NCBI GenBank assembly: GCA_037890055.1
Contig: JBBKBD010000008.1
Direction: 5' to 3' (one strand)
DNA length: 64,000 bases
Source: Mediannikoviicoccus sp037890055
GTDB taxonomy: Bacteria > Bacillota > Clostridia > Tissierellales > Peptoniphilaceae
Part shown: positions 17,075-26,207 of the stretch, one piece after another
Layout: every line of letters starts with the position of its first letter
How positions within the stretch are numbered: position 1 is the stretch's first letter
Position numbers and translations under genes: made by a program
Notes under the pieces: model-generated
What the model was told of the DNA's origin: nothing
Database searches by the model: none
The model's input: the letters and a program-made list of their open reading frames with translations, nothing else

Positions 17075-18490
17075 CTAACCTATGGTTCCCTTTAATTCAA
17101 GGTTGATTAAATTGTTCATTTCAACAGAGTATTCAAGAGGCAATGCCTTTGATACTGGTTCAACGAAACCTCTAACAACCATGGCATTAGCTTCCTCTTC
17201 AGAAATTCCCCTACTCATTAAATAGAATATGGTTTCGTCAGGAATTCTACCAATCTTTGCCTCATGTCCTATATCCACATCGTCATTTTCAATTATAATT
17301 GCAGGAATGGTATCAGCTCTGGATTCATTGTCCAGCATTAGAGACTCACAGTTTGTAGTGGCCTTTGATCCATGTGCATTTTTTGCAATGTGAAGAAGCC
17401 CTCTATATATGGCGTTACCACCACCCTTTGAAATGGACTTAGTATTTGTATTTGAAGTTGTGTTTGGCGCTGCATGAACAACCTTAGTACCTGTGTCTAG
17501 GTCTTGCTTTCCTGAAGCAAATGTAACTCCAGTAAATTCACTATGAGCACGTTCTCCTCTCAATATACTCATTGGATATAGATAGGATACTCTGGAACCA
17601 AATGAACCACTAACCCATTCAATGGTACCGTCTTTGTCAACAACTGCTCTCTTAGTGTTTAGGTTGTACATGTTCTTTGACCAGTTTTCAATTGTTGAAT
17701 ATCTTAAATATGCACCTTCTTTAACATGAAGCTCTACAGCTCCTGCATGAAGGTTATTTACATTGTACTTAGGCGCAGAGCAACCTTCAATAAAGTGACA
17801 CCATGCACCTTTTTCAACTATTATAAGCGTATGTTCAAACTGTCCTGTTCCAGGAGCATTTTGCCTAAAGTAGGATTGAATTGGAATATCCACATGCACC
17901 CCTTCAGGGACGTACACAAATGAACCCCCTGACCAAACAGCTCCATGAAGGGCGACGTATTTGTGATCAGTTGGTGGTATAAGCTTCATAAAGTATTCTT
18001 TTACGATTTCTGGATACTCTTTAACTGCAGTATCAAAATCTGTATAGATAACACCTTGGTCTGTTAAGCTCTTTTGAATGCTATGAAAAACAACTTCAGA
18101 GTCGTATTGAGCTCCAACACCTGCCAGCGATTTTTGGTCAGCTTCAACTAGACCTAGCTCATCAAAAGTATTTTTAATATCTTCAGGCACATCGTCCCAA
18201 GAATAACTTAAGTCTGAATCAGGTCTTACATAGGTTATAATATCGTCTACATTTAAATCGGAAATGTCTGCACCCCATGGTGGGTTTTCAAGTTTGTTAT
18301 AGATTTCAAGTGATTTTAATCTAAACTCAAGCATCCACTGCGGTTCGTTCTTTTGAGCAGAAATTTCACGAATAATCTCTTCGTTAAGCCCAGCTCTAGT
18401 CTTATATCTATAATTAAATTCGTTCTTCCTGTCTAATAACTCCCTATTGAAATCGTCAATATGAGTCCTTTCCCTTTTTGTTTCAGACAT
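17075..18490 (-). CDS. sufB: Fe-S scaffold subunit SufB
   Basis: 471 residues, the normal SufB length. Recognisable blocks are YVPEGVHVDIPIQSYFRQN, EGCSAP, GSRVSYLYPM and the C-terminal DIGHEAKIGRIPDETIFYLMSRGISEEEANAMVVRGFVEP. It is the main site of cluster assembly with SufC2D. Start and sufC stop overlap as TAATG. Confidence 0.96.
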   Translation of the reverse strand: MSETKRERTHIDDFNRELLDRKNEFNYRYKTRAGLNEEIIREISAQKNEPQWMLEFRLKSLEIYNKLENPPWGADISDLNVDDIITYVRPDSDLSYSWDDVPEDIKNTFDELGLVEADQKSLAGVGAQYDSEVVFHSIQKSLTDQGVIYTDFDTAVKEYPEIVKEYFMKLIPPTDHKYVALHGAVWSGGSFVYVPEGVHVDIPIQSYFRQNAPGTGQFEHTLIIVEKGAWCHFIEGCSAPKYNVNNLHAGAVELHVKEGAYLRYSTIENWSKNMYNLNTKRAVVDKDGTIEWVSGSFGSRVSYLYPMSILRGERAHSEFTGVTFASGKQDLDTGTKVVHAAPNTTSNTNTKSISKGGGNAIYRGLLHIAKNAHGSKATTNCESLMLDNESRADTIPAIIIENDDVDIGHEAKIGRIPDETIFYLMSRGISEEEANAMVVRGFVEPVSKALPLEYSVEMNNLINLELKGTIG

Positions 18491-19236
18491 TAAATCACGT
18501 CCTTCTTGTATGCATCGAATCCGTTTTTGTCTATGTCGTGGGCAATTGACATATCCCCTGACTTAACAAGTTCTCCATCTACGAATACATGAACAAAGTC
18601 TGGAGAAATCTTTTCTAATAGTCTAATTTGGTGAGTGATTATAATAATTGCATTGTCTTTGTTGTGGAAATCATTAATTCCTTGAGAAACAATTCTAATT
18701 GCATCAACGTCAAGGCCTGAATCTGTTTCGTCTAAGAAAGCAAGTGTTGGATTTAAAATCTTTAGTTGAAGAATTTCATTTTTCTTTCTTTCACCACCAG
18801 AAAATCCTACATTTAAATATCTTTGTGCATAGCTTGGATCTATTTCAAGCGTTTCCATTTCCTTTTTAAGTTCTTTGTTAAAAGCTAATATCTTTTGCTT
18901 TTCTCCTGTGATTTCAGTCTTTGCAGTCTTTAAAAAGTTTTCAACTGAAATTCCTGGAACTTCAATAGGCGCTTGAAACGACATAAAGATACCTTCCCTA
19001 GCTCTTTCATCTACTTCAAGTTCGTTAATTCTCTTTCCTTTATAATAAATATCTCCTTCAGTTATTTCGTATTTAGGATTACCCATAATGCAGTTTGCAA
19101 AAGTCGTCTTACCCGCACCATTAGGCCCCATGAAAACATGTATTTCTCCCGCATTTATTGTCAAATCAATTCCTTTAAGAATGTGATTGTCTTCTACTCT
19201 AGCATTTAAATTTTCTACTCTCAGTAGCTCTTTCAT
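18490..19236 (-). CDS. sufC: SufC ATPase
   Basis: A 248-residue soluble ABC-type ATPase: Walker A GPNGAGKTT, the SufC-type signature FSGGERKKNEILQL, and Walker B AFLDETDSGLDVDA. It drives shape changes in SufBD needed for cluster assembly. First gene of the operon with GGGAGG at the right distance. No sufR or iscR regulator is next to it. A TATAAT hexamer on the minus strand at 19307-19312 may be the -10 of its promoter, though I see no good -35. Confidence 0.96.
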   Translation of the reverse strand: MKELLRVENLNARVEDNHILKGIDLTINAGEIHVFMGPNGAGKTTFANCIMGNPKYEITEGDIYYKGKRINELEVDERAREGIFMSFQAPIEVPGISVENFLKTAKTEITGEKQKILAFNKELKKEMETLEIDPSYAQRYLNVGFSGGERKKNEILQLKILNPTLAFLDETDSGLDVDAIRIVSQGINDFHNKDNAIIIITHQIRLLEKISPDFVHVFVDGELVKSGDMSIAHDIDKNGFDAYKKDVI

Positions 19237-19348
19237 ATAAACCTCCCTATCCTACTACTTTAGTAGGTTACTTAATCAAAGTTATGTGATAAAACTCTCA
19301 AATGCCATTATATTACATCTTGTAAAAATAAAAAAGGTAGAGAGTTAT

Positions 19349-20680
19349 TTAAGTTATTTGATTGGTCAAAATATTTCTGATTTTTGAAATTAAATAAAGC
19401 GATCCCGTTATAACCACAGGTCCTTTACCTTCACTATCCTTTATGGCTCTTTCCACCGCTTCCTCTGGTTCTTTAAATCCATATACATTTGAAACTCCAA
19501 AACCTTTTAAGGTTTCAACGGCCTTTGCCACAGGAAGTTTTCTTCCCTCAAAAGGAACTTCTGTCAAATAAAAATCACAATTTAATTTTGCCAATTTGGA
19601 ATATATCTTTTTATATTCCTTGTCCTTTAATATGCCGACAACTAAATTGAACTTTTCAGATATATTTTCTTCTATGAAGGAAACAAATCCATTTATTCCA
19701 TCTTCATTGTGGGCACCATCCATTAAAATATCCATGTCTTTATATTTAATCCATTCGAGTCGTCCAGGAATAAACGCCTTTAAAAGACCACGCTTAATAG
19801 ATTCACCTTTAATACTATACCCAAATTTTTCATTTAAAATCTTTATAGTTTCAATTGCCATAACAGAATTATAGATTTGATTTTCTCCCACCATGGATAA
19901 GGAAATATTATCAAAGTTACCATATGAATAACTTGAACCATTTTTGTTTATATTTACATTTTTTATGTTACTAAAATCAGGTTTAGTCACCTTTGCATTT
20001 AGCTTCGAAGCCTTCTCGTCAATAACTTGAACAACTTCTAATGGAATTGGGTATGCCAGTACTTCATCACCCTGTTGAATGATTCCAGCCTTTTGTTTAG
20101 CAATCTCTTCAATGGATTTACCGAGTACACCTAGGTGATCAAGTCCTATATGAGTTATAACGTCAATAAGTTTTCTGTCAAAAACATTGGTGCTGTCTAA
20201 AAGACCTCCAAGACCAACTTCAAAAAGCGCTATGTCAACATTAATAGAATTAAAATGTTCGATTGCTACAATGGTTGAAGCCTCAAAAAAAGAAAGAAAA
20301 TTTTCCTCGTCAAATTTATCCTTCCAATTCCTTAAAATATTTAAAAGTCTTTCAGCATATTCTCTATAACTTATATAACCACTTGAAGTCTTTATGGATT
20401 CTGTATCAGATATGATTGAAGGGCTTGAAAAAAAACCTATATTTAGATTTTCCTCCTCTAAAATAGATTTTATAAAAGTCCCCGTAGAGCCCTTTCCGTT
20501 TGTCCCAGCAATGTGAATTACTTTTAAGTCGTCCTGTGGATTTTTTAAAAATTCTAAGTAACTTTTAATTCTATCCAAGGACAAATCCATTCCAGGTCTC
20601 GGCCAGTTCTCTTTTATATTAAAATAAATTTCTTCCCAATTTGAATCTTCTTTTGGTACAAAATTAAAAATATCTTCCAT
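19349..20680 (-). CDS. folC: Folylpolyglutamate synthase / dihydrofolate synthase
   Basis: 443 residues of the Mur-ligase type. The P-loop is GTNGKGSTGTF near residue 59, followed by GLGGLLDSTN, HIGLDHLGVLG and the DGAHNEDG motif in the C-terminal domain. It adds glutamate to folates (and perhaps to dihydropteroate). It has its own extended -10 promoter at 20709-20717 and is separated from the structured region upstream by a terminator hairpin. Confidence 0.95.
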   Translation of the reverse strand: MEDIFNFVPKEDSNWEEIYFNIKENWPRPGMDLSLDRIKSYLEFLKNPQDDLKVIHIAGTNGKGSTGTFIKSILEEENLNIGFFSSPSIISDTESIKTSSGYISYREYAERLLNILRNWKDKFDEENFLSFFEASTIVAIEHFNSINVDIALFEVGLGGLLDSTNVFDRKLIDVITHIGLDHLGVLGKSIEEIAKQKAGIIQQGDEVLAYPIPLEVVQVIDEKASKLNAKVTKPDFSNIKNVNINKNGSSYSYGNFDNISLSMVGENQIYNSVMAIETIKILNEKFGYSIKGESIKRGLLKAFIPGRLEWIKYKDMDILMDGAHNEDGINGFVSFIEENISEKFNLVVGILKDKEYKKIYSKLAKLNCDFYLTEVPFEGRKLPVAKAVETLKGFGVSNVYGFKEPEEAVERAIKDSEGKGPVVITGSLYLISKIRNILTNQIT

Positions 20681-20708
20681 ACTTCATCCTGCCTTACTCA
20701 TATTCTTC

Positions 20709-20717
20709 ATTATAACA
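20709..20717 (-). promoter_or_regulatory. folC: folC promoter, extended -10
   Basis: Minus strand TGTTATAAT, an extended -10 (TGn plus TATAAT), about 29 bases before the start codon. No convincing -35, as is common with extended -10 elements. Confidence 0.6.
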
Positions 20718-20763
20718 TATAAATAATACCCAAATTCAATAATTTCAACTTATTTTTGCAAAT

Positions 20764-20800
20764 AAAAAAGGATAAGTTCTTTTTGTTTTTTAACTTATCC
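20764..20800 (-). terminator. Terminator ending the structured RNA
   Basis: Minus strand GGATAAGTT / AACTTATCC (20770-20778 with 20792-20800) followed by T6. On the other strand the following bases are a much weaker U-tract, so termination is mainly on the minus strand. Confidence 0.75.
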
Positions 20801-20931
20801 CTTTTAATAGAATTTTATTCCGACTCTAGACGAACTTTTTGGTTCTATCACCTATTATCAAATCCTTTCGTCTAATAATGGTCTTTATTTTTTTAACTCT
20901 CAGATAACTTTACTCACGTTATCTTCAATGA

Positions 20932-20949
20932 GATATCCCTGATATCCCT
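20932..20949. repeat. Tandem 9-base repeat inside the structured region
   Basis: GATATCCCT occurs twice back to back (20932-20940 and 20941-20949). GATATC is self-complementary, so the pair can form alternative helices. Confidence 0.7.
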
Positions 20950-21177
20950 AATTATTTTTTATTTGTTATTCAATTGTACTGACCTCTTGGTCTTATAGAT
21001 ATTAATTTCTTAAACTTTATTTTTTAATATCCAAGGGTTTCTTTATTCTAAAATTCTATAATCAACCTTTTAATTTTTACTAGAATCGAATAAAATTCTT
21101 TAACAAGTCGACTCCACTTATGTTATTGAACTCTACCATCAATTTCGCCTATGATGTCTTCCTTGTTATTTTAATTA

Positions 21178-21219
21178 TACCCGGTAAAATATTTTAAAAC
21201 ATTTTCCCGGGTATTTTTT
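21178..21219 (+). terminator. Plus-strand terminator-like hairpin with no plus-strand gene
   Basis: TACCCGG (21178-21184) pairs with CCGGGTA (21207-21213), with AAAAT/ATTTT inside, followed on the plus strand by T6 and more T-rich sequence. On the minus strand there is no U-tract after it. Confidence 0.65.
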
Positions 21220-21272
21220 AATAATTTTTTTACAATTGTTACATTTTTTTAATTTTGTTTAACTTTTTAAAC

Positions 21273-22547
21273 TTATTTTATTCTCTCTGCAATTCTTTGT
21301 GCCTTTTTATATATTTCCTCTTCGCTAAATCCTATGTTGAACTTGCCATCTCTATATAAAATTTTTCCGTCTACCATGGTTAGCTTGACATTTTCTTTGC
21401 TTCCGCTGTATACAATGTTTTTTGTAATGTTATTTATAGGTCTCATATTTGGCCTATCAAGGTTAATTACAATTAGGTCAGCCTTCTTTCCCTCAGCAAT
21501 AACATCGCAGTCAAAAAGTCCCATGGCATGGGCTGAGTTGACTGTTGCCATTTTTATAACATCATTTCCGTCTATTAGTGAAGCATCGAAGTTTCTCACC
21601 TTTGTTAGACCTGACACTAAAAACATCTCTCTAAACATATCTAGGGCGTTGTTACTTGCAGGCCCATCTGTACCAACTCCAACAGGAATTTCTTTTTCTT
21701 CGAACTTTTCTATTGGAGCAATTCCCGATGCAAGTTTTATATTTGAAGAAGGGTTTGTTATTACATATAGCCCCTTGTCTTTAAATATATCCATGTCTTC
21801 ATCGTTTAAATATACACAGTGGTATCCGCCACCACCGTAGTTATATATGCCCAGTTCATCGAAAAGTTTTGTAGGTGTTATGCCATATCTTTCAATACAG
21901 TCTTCAACTTCTTTTTTGGTCTCAGAGTTATGCGTCCAAACTGGTGCTTTATATTTTTCAGCAAGTTTTCCAATTTCCTCTAGTAGCTCCTTTGAGCAGG
22001 TGTACTCTGCGTGAAAACCAAATTTATATGAAATTAATCCATTATACTTTTCGTCGTTGTATTCGATATAGGACTTTTCCATATCTTCAATGGAAGACAC
22101 GAAGTTATTTAACGCTCCACATAGCACGGTTCTAAATCCAGTATCTACAGATGCTTTCACTATCATATTCTCTGGGAAGTACATGTCGAAGTTTGCAGTT
22201 ATACCTGAAGTTAGATATTCCATAATGGCAAGAATTGAAAGCCAATAAACATCGTCCCCTTGAAGCTGTGCTTCCCTCGGAAAAATATGTTCAGTAAGCC
22301 AAGTTTGTAGTGGATAGTCATCTGCATTAGATCTTAAAAATGTCATTGCAGAGTGGGTGTGTGCATTTTTAAATCCTGGCATAAGAAGATTTCCCTTTAG
22401 GTCAATCTCTTCATCCCATTTTATATCGATGTCTTTTCTTTCACCAACGTAAATAATTTTATTGCCCTGTACCCAAACTTCTTTTTCTTCTACTTCATAG
22501 CCATTTGCCATGGTTAAAATTCTTCCATTGTAAAATCTAATATTCAT
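21273..22547 (-). CDS. Amidohydrolase, MTA/SAH/5'-deoxyadenosine deaminase type
   Basis: A 424-residue Trz/MtaD-family amidohydrolase. Metal ligands are in AHTHSAMTFLR (near residue 63), FGFHAEY, VWTHNSET and VGTDGPASNN. Proteins of this group deaminate the adenine ring of methylthioadenosine, S-adenosylhomocysteine, 5'-deoxyadenosine or adenosine; the sequence alone does not choose. As the last gene of a nucleoside uptake operon that also encodes a phosphorylase and MtnA, a 5'-modified adenosine is the natural substrate. The start overlaps the permease stop as TAATG. No terminator directly follows, so transcription may run into the structured region downstream. Confidence 0.85.
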   Translation of the reverse strand: MNIRFYNGRILTMANGYEVEEKEVWVQGNKIIYVGERKDIDIKWDEEIDLKGNLLMPGFKNAHTHSAMTFLRSNADDYPLQTWLTEHIFPREAQLQGDDVYWLSILAIMEYLTSGITANFDMYFPENMIVKASVDTGFRTVLCGALNNFVSSIEDMEKSYIEYNDEKYNGLISYKFGFHAEYTCSKELLEEIGKLAEKYKAPVWTHNSETKKEVEDCIERYGITPTKLFDELGIYNYGGGGYHCVYLNDEDMDIFKDKGLYVITNPSSNIKLASGIAPIEKFEEKEIPVGVGTDGPASNNALDMFREMFLVSGLTKVRNFDASLIDGNDVIKMATVNSAHAMGLFDCDVIAEGKKADLIVINLDRPNMRPINNITKNIVYSGSKENVKLTMVDGKILYRDGKFNIGFSEEEIYKKAQRIAERIK

Positions 22548-23509
22548 TATCTCTTTCCTTTATCGTAAATTTCTCCAAGTGCTCTAGGTGCTCTATTGCT
22601 CTTACTAAAGAATACAAGTAAAAGTAATGTCAATAGGTATGGTAGTACCATAATCAAGTTAGAGTAACTACTTGGTAGTTTTAATAATTGTATAAATTGG
22701 AATCCTGCAGATTTTGCAAATCCAAATAGCAAACATGCCCCAAGTGTAGGTATAATAGTCCAGTTTCCAAATATTAAAGCTGCTATGGACAAGTATCCAT
22801 ACCCAACAAAAAGCGCTGATGAAAAGTTTGTAGAAATTGAATATGCAAAACATATTCCCGCAAGTCCTGAAAGGGCTCCTGAGAACATTACTGCAATAAA
22901 TCTTGTCTTTGCAACGTCAATTCCTGCCGCATCTGCAGAGTTAGGATTTTCACCACAGGCTCTTAGGTGAAGGCCGTACTTGGTCTTGTAAAGTATATAC
23001 CATGCAATTAAGGCAATCACTATGATGATAATTTCAAATGGATATATCTTTGAGAAAAATCCACCGATTATTGGTACCTGTGATAAATATGGAATTGTAA
23101 TTCTATCTGATACATCTAGAACAAATTTATCTGAAGGGTTGTTGAACACAACTTTGTTTATCTGCTTTGTCAAAAATGTTGTTAGGGCCAGTGCAAGAAT
23201 ATTTATAACCACACCGGATATAACTTGGTCTGCTTTAAACTTTATACATAAAAGGGCGTGAAGCATTGAGTAGATCATCCCTACAACCATTGCCAAAAGT
23301 AGGGATAGATAGTACACAGACTTTCCATCCATTCCCCAAAAGCTCACTGCCATAACTGCAAACAAAGCTCCTCCAAATGCTCCAAAGCCTTGTAGACCTT
23401 CCAGTGCCAAGTTAGTAATTCCAGATTTTTCAGAGTAGATTCCTCCAATGGCCATTATTAAAAGTGGAAGTGCAAAGGACATTCCGTCAATTATTATCGT
23501 ATTAAGCAT
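22547..23509 (-). CDS. Nucleoside ABC transporter permease (second subunit)
   Basis: 320 residues with about eight to nine hydrophobic segments, a BPD_transp_2 permease. It begins with IIIDGMSFALPLLIMAIGGIYSEKSGITNLALEGL, typical of the BmpA-linked nucleoside uptake (NupQ/YufQ) subunit. I moved the start to the ATG at 23509: AAGGAGG lies 6 bases before it and it overlaps the stop of the preceding permease. A codon seven positions upstream lies inside that ribosome site. Confidence 0.9.
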   Translation of the reverse strand: MLNTIIIDGMSFALPLLIMAIGGIYSEKSGITNLALEGLQGFGAFGGALFAVMAVSFWGMDGKSVYYLSLLLAMVVGMIYSMLHALLCIKFKADQVISGVVINILALALTTFLTKQINKVVFNNPSDKFVLDVSDRITIPYLSQVPIIGGFFSKIYPFEIIIIVIALIAWYILYKTKYGLHLRACGENPNSADAAGIDVAKTRFIAVMFSGALSGLAGICFAYSISTNFSSALFVGYGYLSIAALIFGNWTIIPTLGACLLFGFAKSAGFQFIQLLKLPSSYSNLIMVLPYLLTLLLLVFFSKSNRAPRALGEIYDKGKR

Positions 23510-24632
23510 TTTCTTCCTCCTTGTTTGCACTTTCTTTAATTACTGCTTTTTCTCTATTGTTAAGTTTATATTTGAAAAATGCTCCACAGGCGCTAAATAA
23601 CAAAATAAGTCCTGTTATAACTGCAGATATTTCTCTATCCACTCCCGCTTGTGAACTCATGTAGTTTCCACCTTCACTAATCAAGTTAATAATAAATGAT
23701 GCAAACACAATTCCCACAGGATTTGAGTTACCAAGTAGACAAACTGCAATGGCATCAAATCCCACAGCTGGAAGTACATTTGGTCTTATTGAACCATAGT
23801 ATCCAAGGAAGTAGGTTACACCGGCAATTCCTGCAAGGCCACCGGATATAAACATAGTCTCTAAAGTCTTTTTACCAACGTCTATTCCCATGTACCTTGA
23901 AGCCTCTTTACCTGCCCCAACGGATTTTATTTCAAAGCCCATAACGGTTTTATCCATTATGAATTTAATTACAATCACTGTAATAATAGCCAAGATTATT
24001 GCCAGTGGTATATTTATTTTAAATCCACCAATGCGCATATTCATTAGTGTAAGTCTTGCATTTTGCGAAATGTTTTTAGACTGTCTACTAACAGGATCAA
24101 CGTATTTCGTGTTTATAAAGAATGCAATTATATACTGGGCAATGTAGTTTATCATTATGGATGAAACTACTTCATTAATATTGAATTTGTATTTTAAAAA
24201 TCCAATTAGCCCACCGACTATTGCTCCCATGATAAATCCAATTATTATAACAAGTGGCTTTGCAATTACTGCATTTAAATCTGAATAGCCTATTAACACG
24301 GTTGTTATAAATCCCGCCACAAGCATTTGTCCAGAAACACCAATGTTGAAAAGTCCACCCTTTAAGGCAACCATTACTGCAAGGGATGCAAATATCATTG
24401 GAGTAAATGCGTTTAAAAAGTCCGCAAAGTCTGTGACCATGGACTTACCACCTGCGTATCTCGCCTTTGGTGCAAGTCCCACACCTTGTAGTAGATTATA
24501 AAATGCAGAAAGAGGATTCTTGCCAAGTATTAGTAAAATTATTGCTGCAACCACAAGGGATAGTGCAATGGAAAATATAGGGATTAAAATATTTTGTCTT
24601 TTCATCAAATTCTTTTCACTCTTATTTTTCAT
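23502..24632 (-). CDS. Nucleoside ABC transporter permease (first subunit)
   Basis: 376 residues, BPD_transp_2 type, corresponding to NupP/YufP. Features: an N-terminal hydrophobic segment, the GGLFNIGVSGQMLVAGF block and NEVVSSIMINYIA, both characteristic of this subunit. It pairs with the next permease to form the channel. ATGA overlap with the ATPase gene upstream indicates coupled translation. Confidence 0.9.
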   Translation of the reverse strand: MKNKSEKNLMKRQNILIPIFSIALSLVVAAIILLILGKNPLSAFYNLLQGVGLAPKARYAGGKSMVTDFADFLNAFTPMIFASLAVMVALKGGLFNIGVSGQMLVAGFITTVLIGYSDLNAVIAKPLVIIIGFIMGAIVGGLIGFLKYKFNINEVVSSIMINYIAQYIIAFFINTKYVDPVSRQSKNISQNARLTLMNMRIGGFKINIPLAIILAIITVIVIKFIMDKTVMGFEIKSVGAGKEASRYMGIDVGKKTLETMFISGGLAGIAGVTYFLGYYGSIRPNVLPAVGFDAIAVCLLGNSNPVGIVFASFIINLISEGGNYMSSQAGVDREISAVITGLILLFSACGAFFKYKLNNREKAVIKESANKEEENA

Positions 24633-26158
24633 TCCCTCACCCCCATCATGGCAGCTCCAACTTCTGTACTTGTAAGCTTCGAAGCTTCTTCGATTTTTAA
24701 TATTTCACCATTGTAGATTACACCAATTGTATCTGCAAGGTTCATTACCTCTTCAAGTTCTAGTGAGATAAGAAGTATCGCTTTCCCCTTCTTTCTCTCT
24801 TCCAAAATATATCTGTGAATATTTGTTACGGCACCTATATCAAGGCCCCTGGTAGGTTGTACATAGATTTGAAGTGGAGAGTCCTGTTCAATTTCACGAC
24901 CGATTATGGCCTTTTGTTGGTTACCACCACTCATGGAACGAACGATGGTATCTCCCCTTTGTCCCGATCTAATATCGTATTTGTCTATTATTTCGTCACC
25001 ATATGACTTTATCTTTGAGAAATTTAAAACTCCTGATTTTGAAAAGCCTTCCTTATAATAATTTTTAGAAGAAATATTATCTTCAAGATTAAAGTCCATT
25101 ATAAGTCCAACTGAGTGTCTGTCTTCAGGAATGTATGATATTCCACCATCATTTCTTTCTCTAATGGACCAGTCAGTAATATCTTTTCCTAAAAGTTTTA
25201 TAGAGCCGGAGTCAGCCTTCATCATGCCTGCAATTGCATCGGCAAGTTCCACCTGTCCATTTCCTGACACGCCGGCTATTGCCATTATCTCGCCCTCTCT
25301 AATGTTGAAGCTAACGTCCTTTACAACCTTAATCTTGTCTTTATTAATAACATTTAAATTCTCAACTTCAAGAACATTCTTTCCAAAATTTGCTTCTTCT
25401 TTTTCAAGGGTAAGCTCAATGTCTTTTCCAACCATCATAGATGAAAGTTCTTTTTTAGTCACGTCTTTTGTATCAACAACATCAATTAACTTTCCTCTAC
25501 GAAGGATTGCACATCTATCTGCAACTTTTTTTATTTCATCTAATTTATGTGTAATAAGAAGTATGGTCTTGCCCGCTTCTTTTAAATTCAAAATAATTTC
25601 AAGAAGGTATTCAATTTCTTGAGGAGTTAAAACAGCGGTTGGCTCGTCAAATATAAGGATTTCAGACTCTCTGTAGAGCATTTTTAAAATTTCAACCCTT
25701 TGTTGTATGGACACATTAAGATCTTCTATAACTGACTTTGGGTCCACTTCAAGTCCATATCTAGTTGAAAACTCTTCAACCTTTTTATTAGCTTCTTCCA
25801 TGTTCACATATGGAAATAACCCCAAAAATTTCTTTTGTGGTTCAATTCCCATAATTATATTTTCTGCTACAGTGTAGTTTGGAACTAGTTTAAAATGTTG
25901 ATGAACCATTCCAATGTTTAAATCTGTAGCAACATTTGGTGATGTAATTCTAACTTCTTTTCCATCTATTAAAATACGACCTTCATCCGGTTCGTACATT
26001 CCAAAAAGCATACTCATAAGTGTGGACTTACCCGCACCATTTTCTCCAAGCAGTGCAAATATCTCGCCCTTTTTTACCTTTATAGTAACATTGTCATTTG
26101 CAACAACCCCAGGAAATCTCTTGGTAATATTTTGCATCTCTACAATATACTCCGCCAT
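24629..26158 (-). CDS. Nucleoside ABC transporter ATPase with two ABC domains
   Basis: 509 residues, two fused ABC domains as in sugar and nucleoside (NupO/YufO) importers. The first has GENGAGKST and NVSIQQRVEILKML; the second has the usual degenerate Walker A GVSGNGQVELADA and a full signature MSGGNQQKAIIGREI. It powers the two permeases. A UUCG-loop hairpin lies between the lipoprotein gene and this one. Confidence 0.93.
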   Translation of the reverse strand: MAEYIVEMQNITKRFPGVVANDNVTIKVKKGEIFALLGENGAGKSTLMSMLFGMYEPDEGRILIDGKEVRITSPNVATDLNIGMVHQHFKLVPNYTVAENIIMGIEPQKKFLGLFPYVNMEEANKKVEEFSTRYGLEVDPKSVIEDLNVSIQQRVEILKMLYRESEILIFDEPTAVLTPQEIEYLLEIILNLKEAGKTILLITHKLDEIKKVADRCAILRRGKLIDVVDTKDVTKKELSSMMVGKDIELTLEKEEANFGKNVLEVENLNVINKDKIKVVKDVSFNIREGEIMAIAGVSGNGQVELADAIAGMMKADSGSIKLLGKDITDWSIRERNDGGISYIPEDRHSVGLIMDFNLEDNISSKNYYKEGFSKSGVLNFSKIKSYGDEIIDKYDIRSGQRGDTIVRSMSGGNQQKAIIGREIEQDSPLQIYVQPTRGLDIGAVTNIHRYILEERKKGKAILLISLELEEVMNLADTIGVIYNGEILKIEEASKLTSTEVGAAMMGVRE

Positions 26159-26182
26159 TGTACCCTCCTCTTTAATATGTAG

Positions 26183-26202
26183 AGGTTACCCGAAGGTAAC
26201 CT
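26183..26202 (-). promoter_or_regulatory. Intercistronic UUCG stem-loop after the BMP gene
   Basis: Minus strand AGGTTACC-TTCG-GGTAACCT, a perfect 8-pair stem with a cUUCGg tetraloop and no U-tract. It sits in the 49-base gap between the binding-protein gene and the ATPase gene and may protect the upstream mRNA from 3' decay. Confidence 0.6.
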
Positions 26203-26207
26203 TAATT

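Larger units (their letters stand above)
20764..21173 (-). ncRNA. Candidate structured non-coding RNA, family not recognised
   Basis: No open frame of any length fills this stretch. A helix of about 20 pairs joins 20809-20829 to 21080-21099 (one bulge, one G-U on the minus strand). Enclosed hairpins: GATAAC/GTTATC (20903-20923), GACC-GGTC (20981-20992), GATATTAA/TTAATATC (20998-21031), and TAGACGAA/TTCGTCTA (20827-20874). Outside it, TAACAAG (21101-21107) pairs with CTTGTTA (21162-21168) around an inner CATCA/TGATG hairpin. A terminator follows directly at 20764-20800. I favour the minus strand because the unpaired parts are then A-rich and the U-tract is better, and TATAAT occurs at 21174-21179; the -35 is poor. 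It might instead be the 3' UTR of the upstream operon. No RNase P, tmRNA, SRP or 6S signature is seen. Confidence 0.5.

Noticed and set aside
20764..21179. RNase P RNA, tmRNA, SRP RNA, 6S RNA or group I/II intron as identity of the structured region
   Set aside because: None of their conserved core blocks (for example GAGGAAAGTCC, GGAAG-CAGC, or a tag-peptide frame) could be found on either strand.
21334..21840. 168-residue plus-strand frame opposite the amidohydrolase
   Set aside because: Antisense to conserved metal-binding motifs; no promoter or ribosome site.
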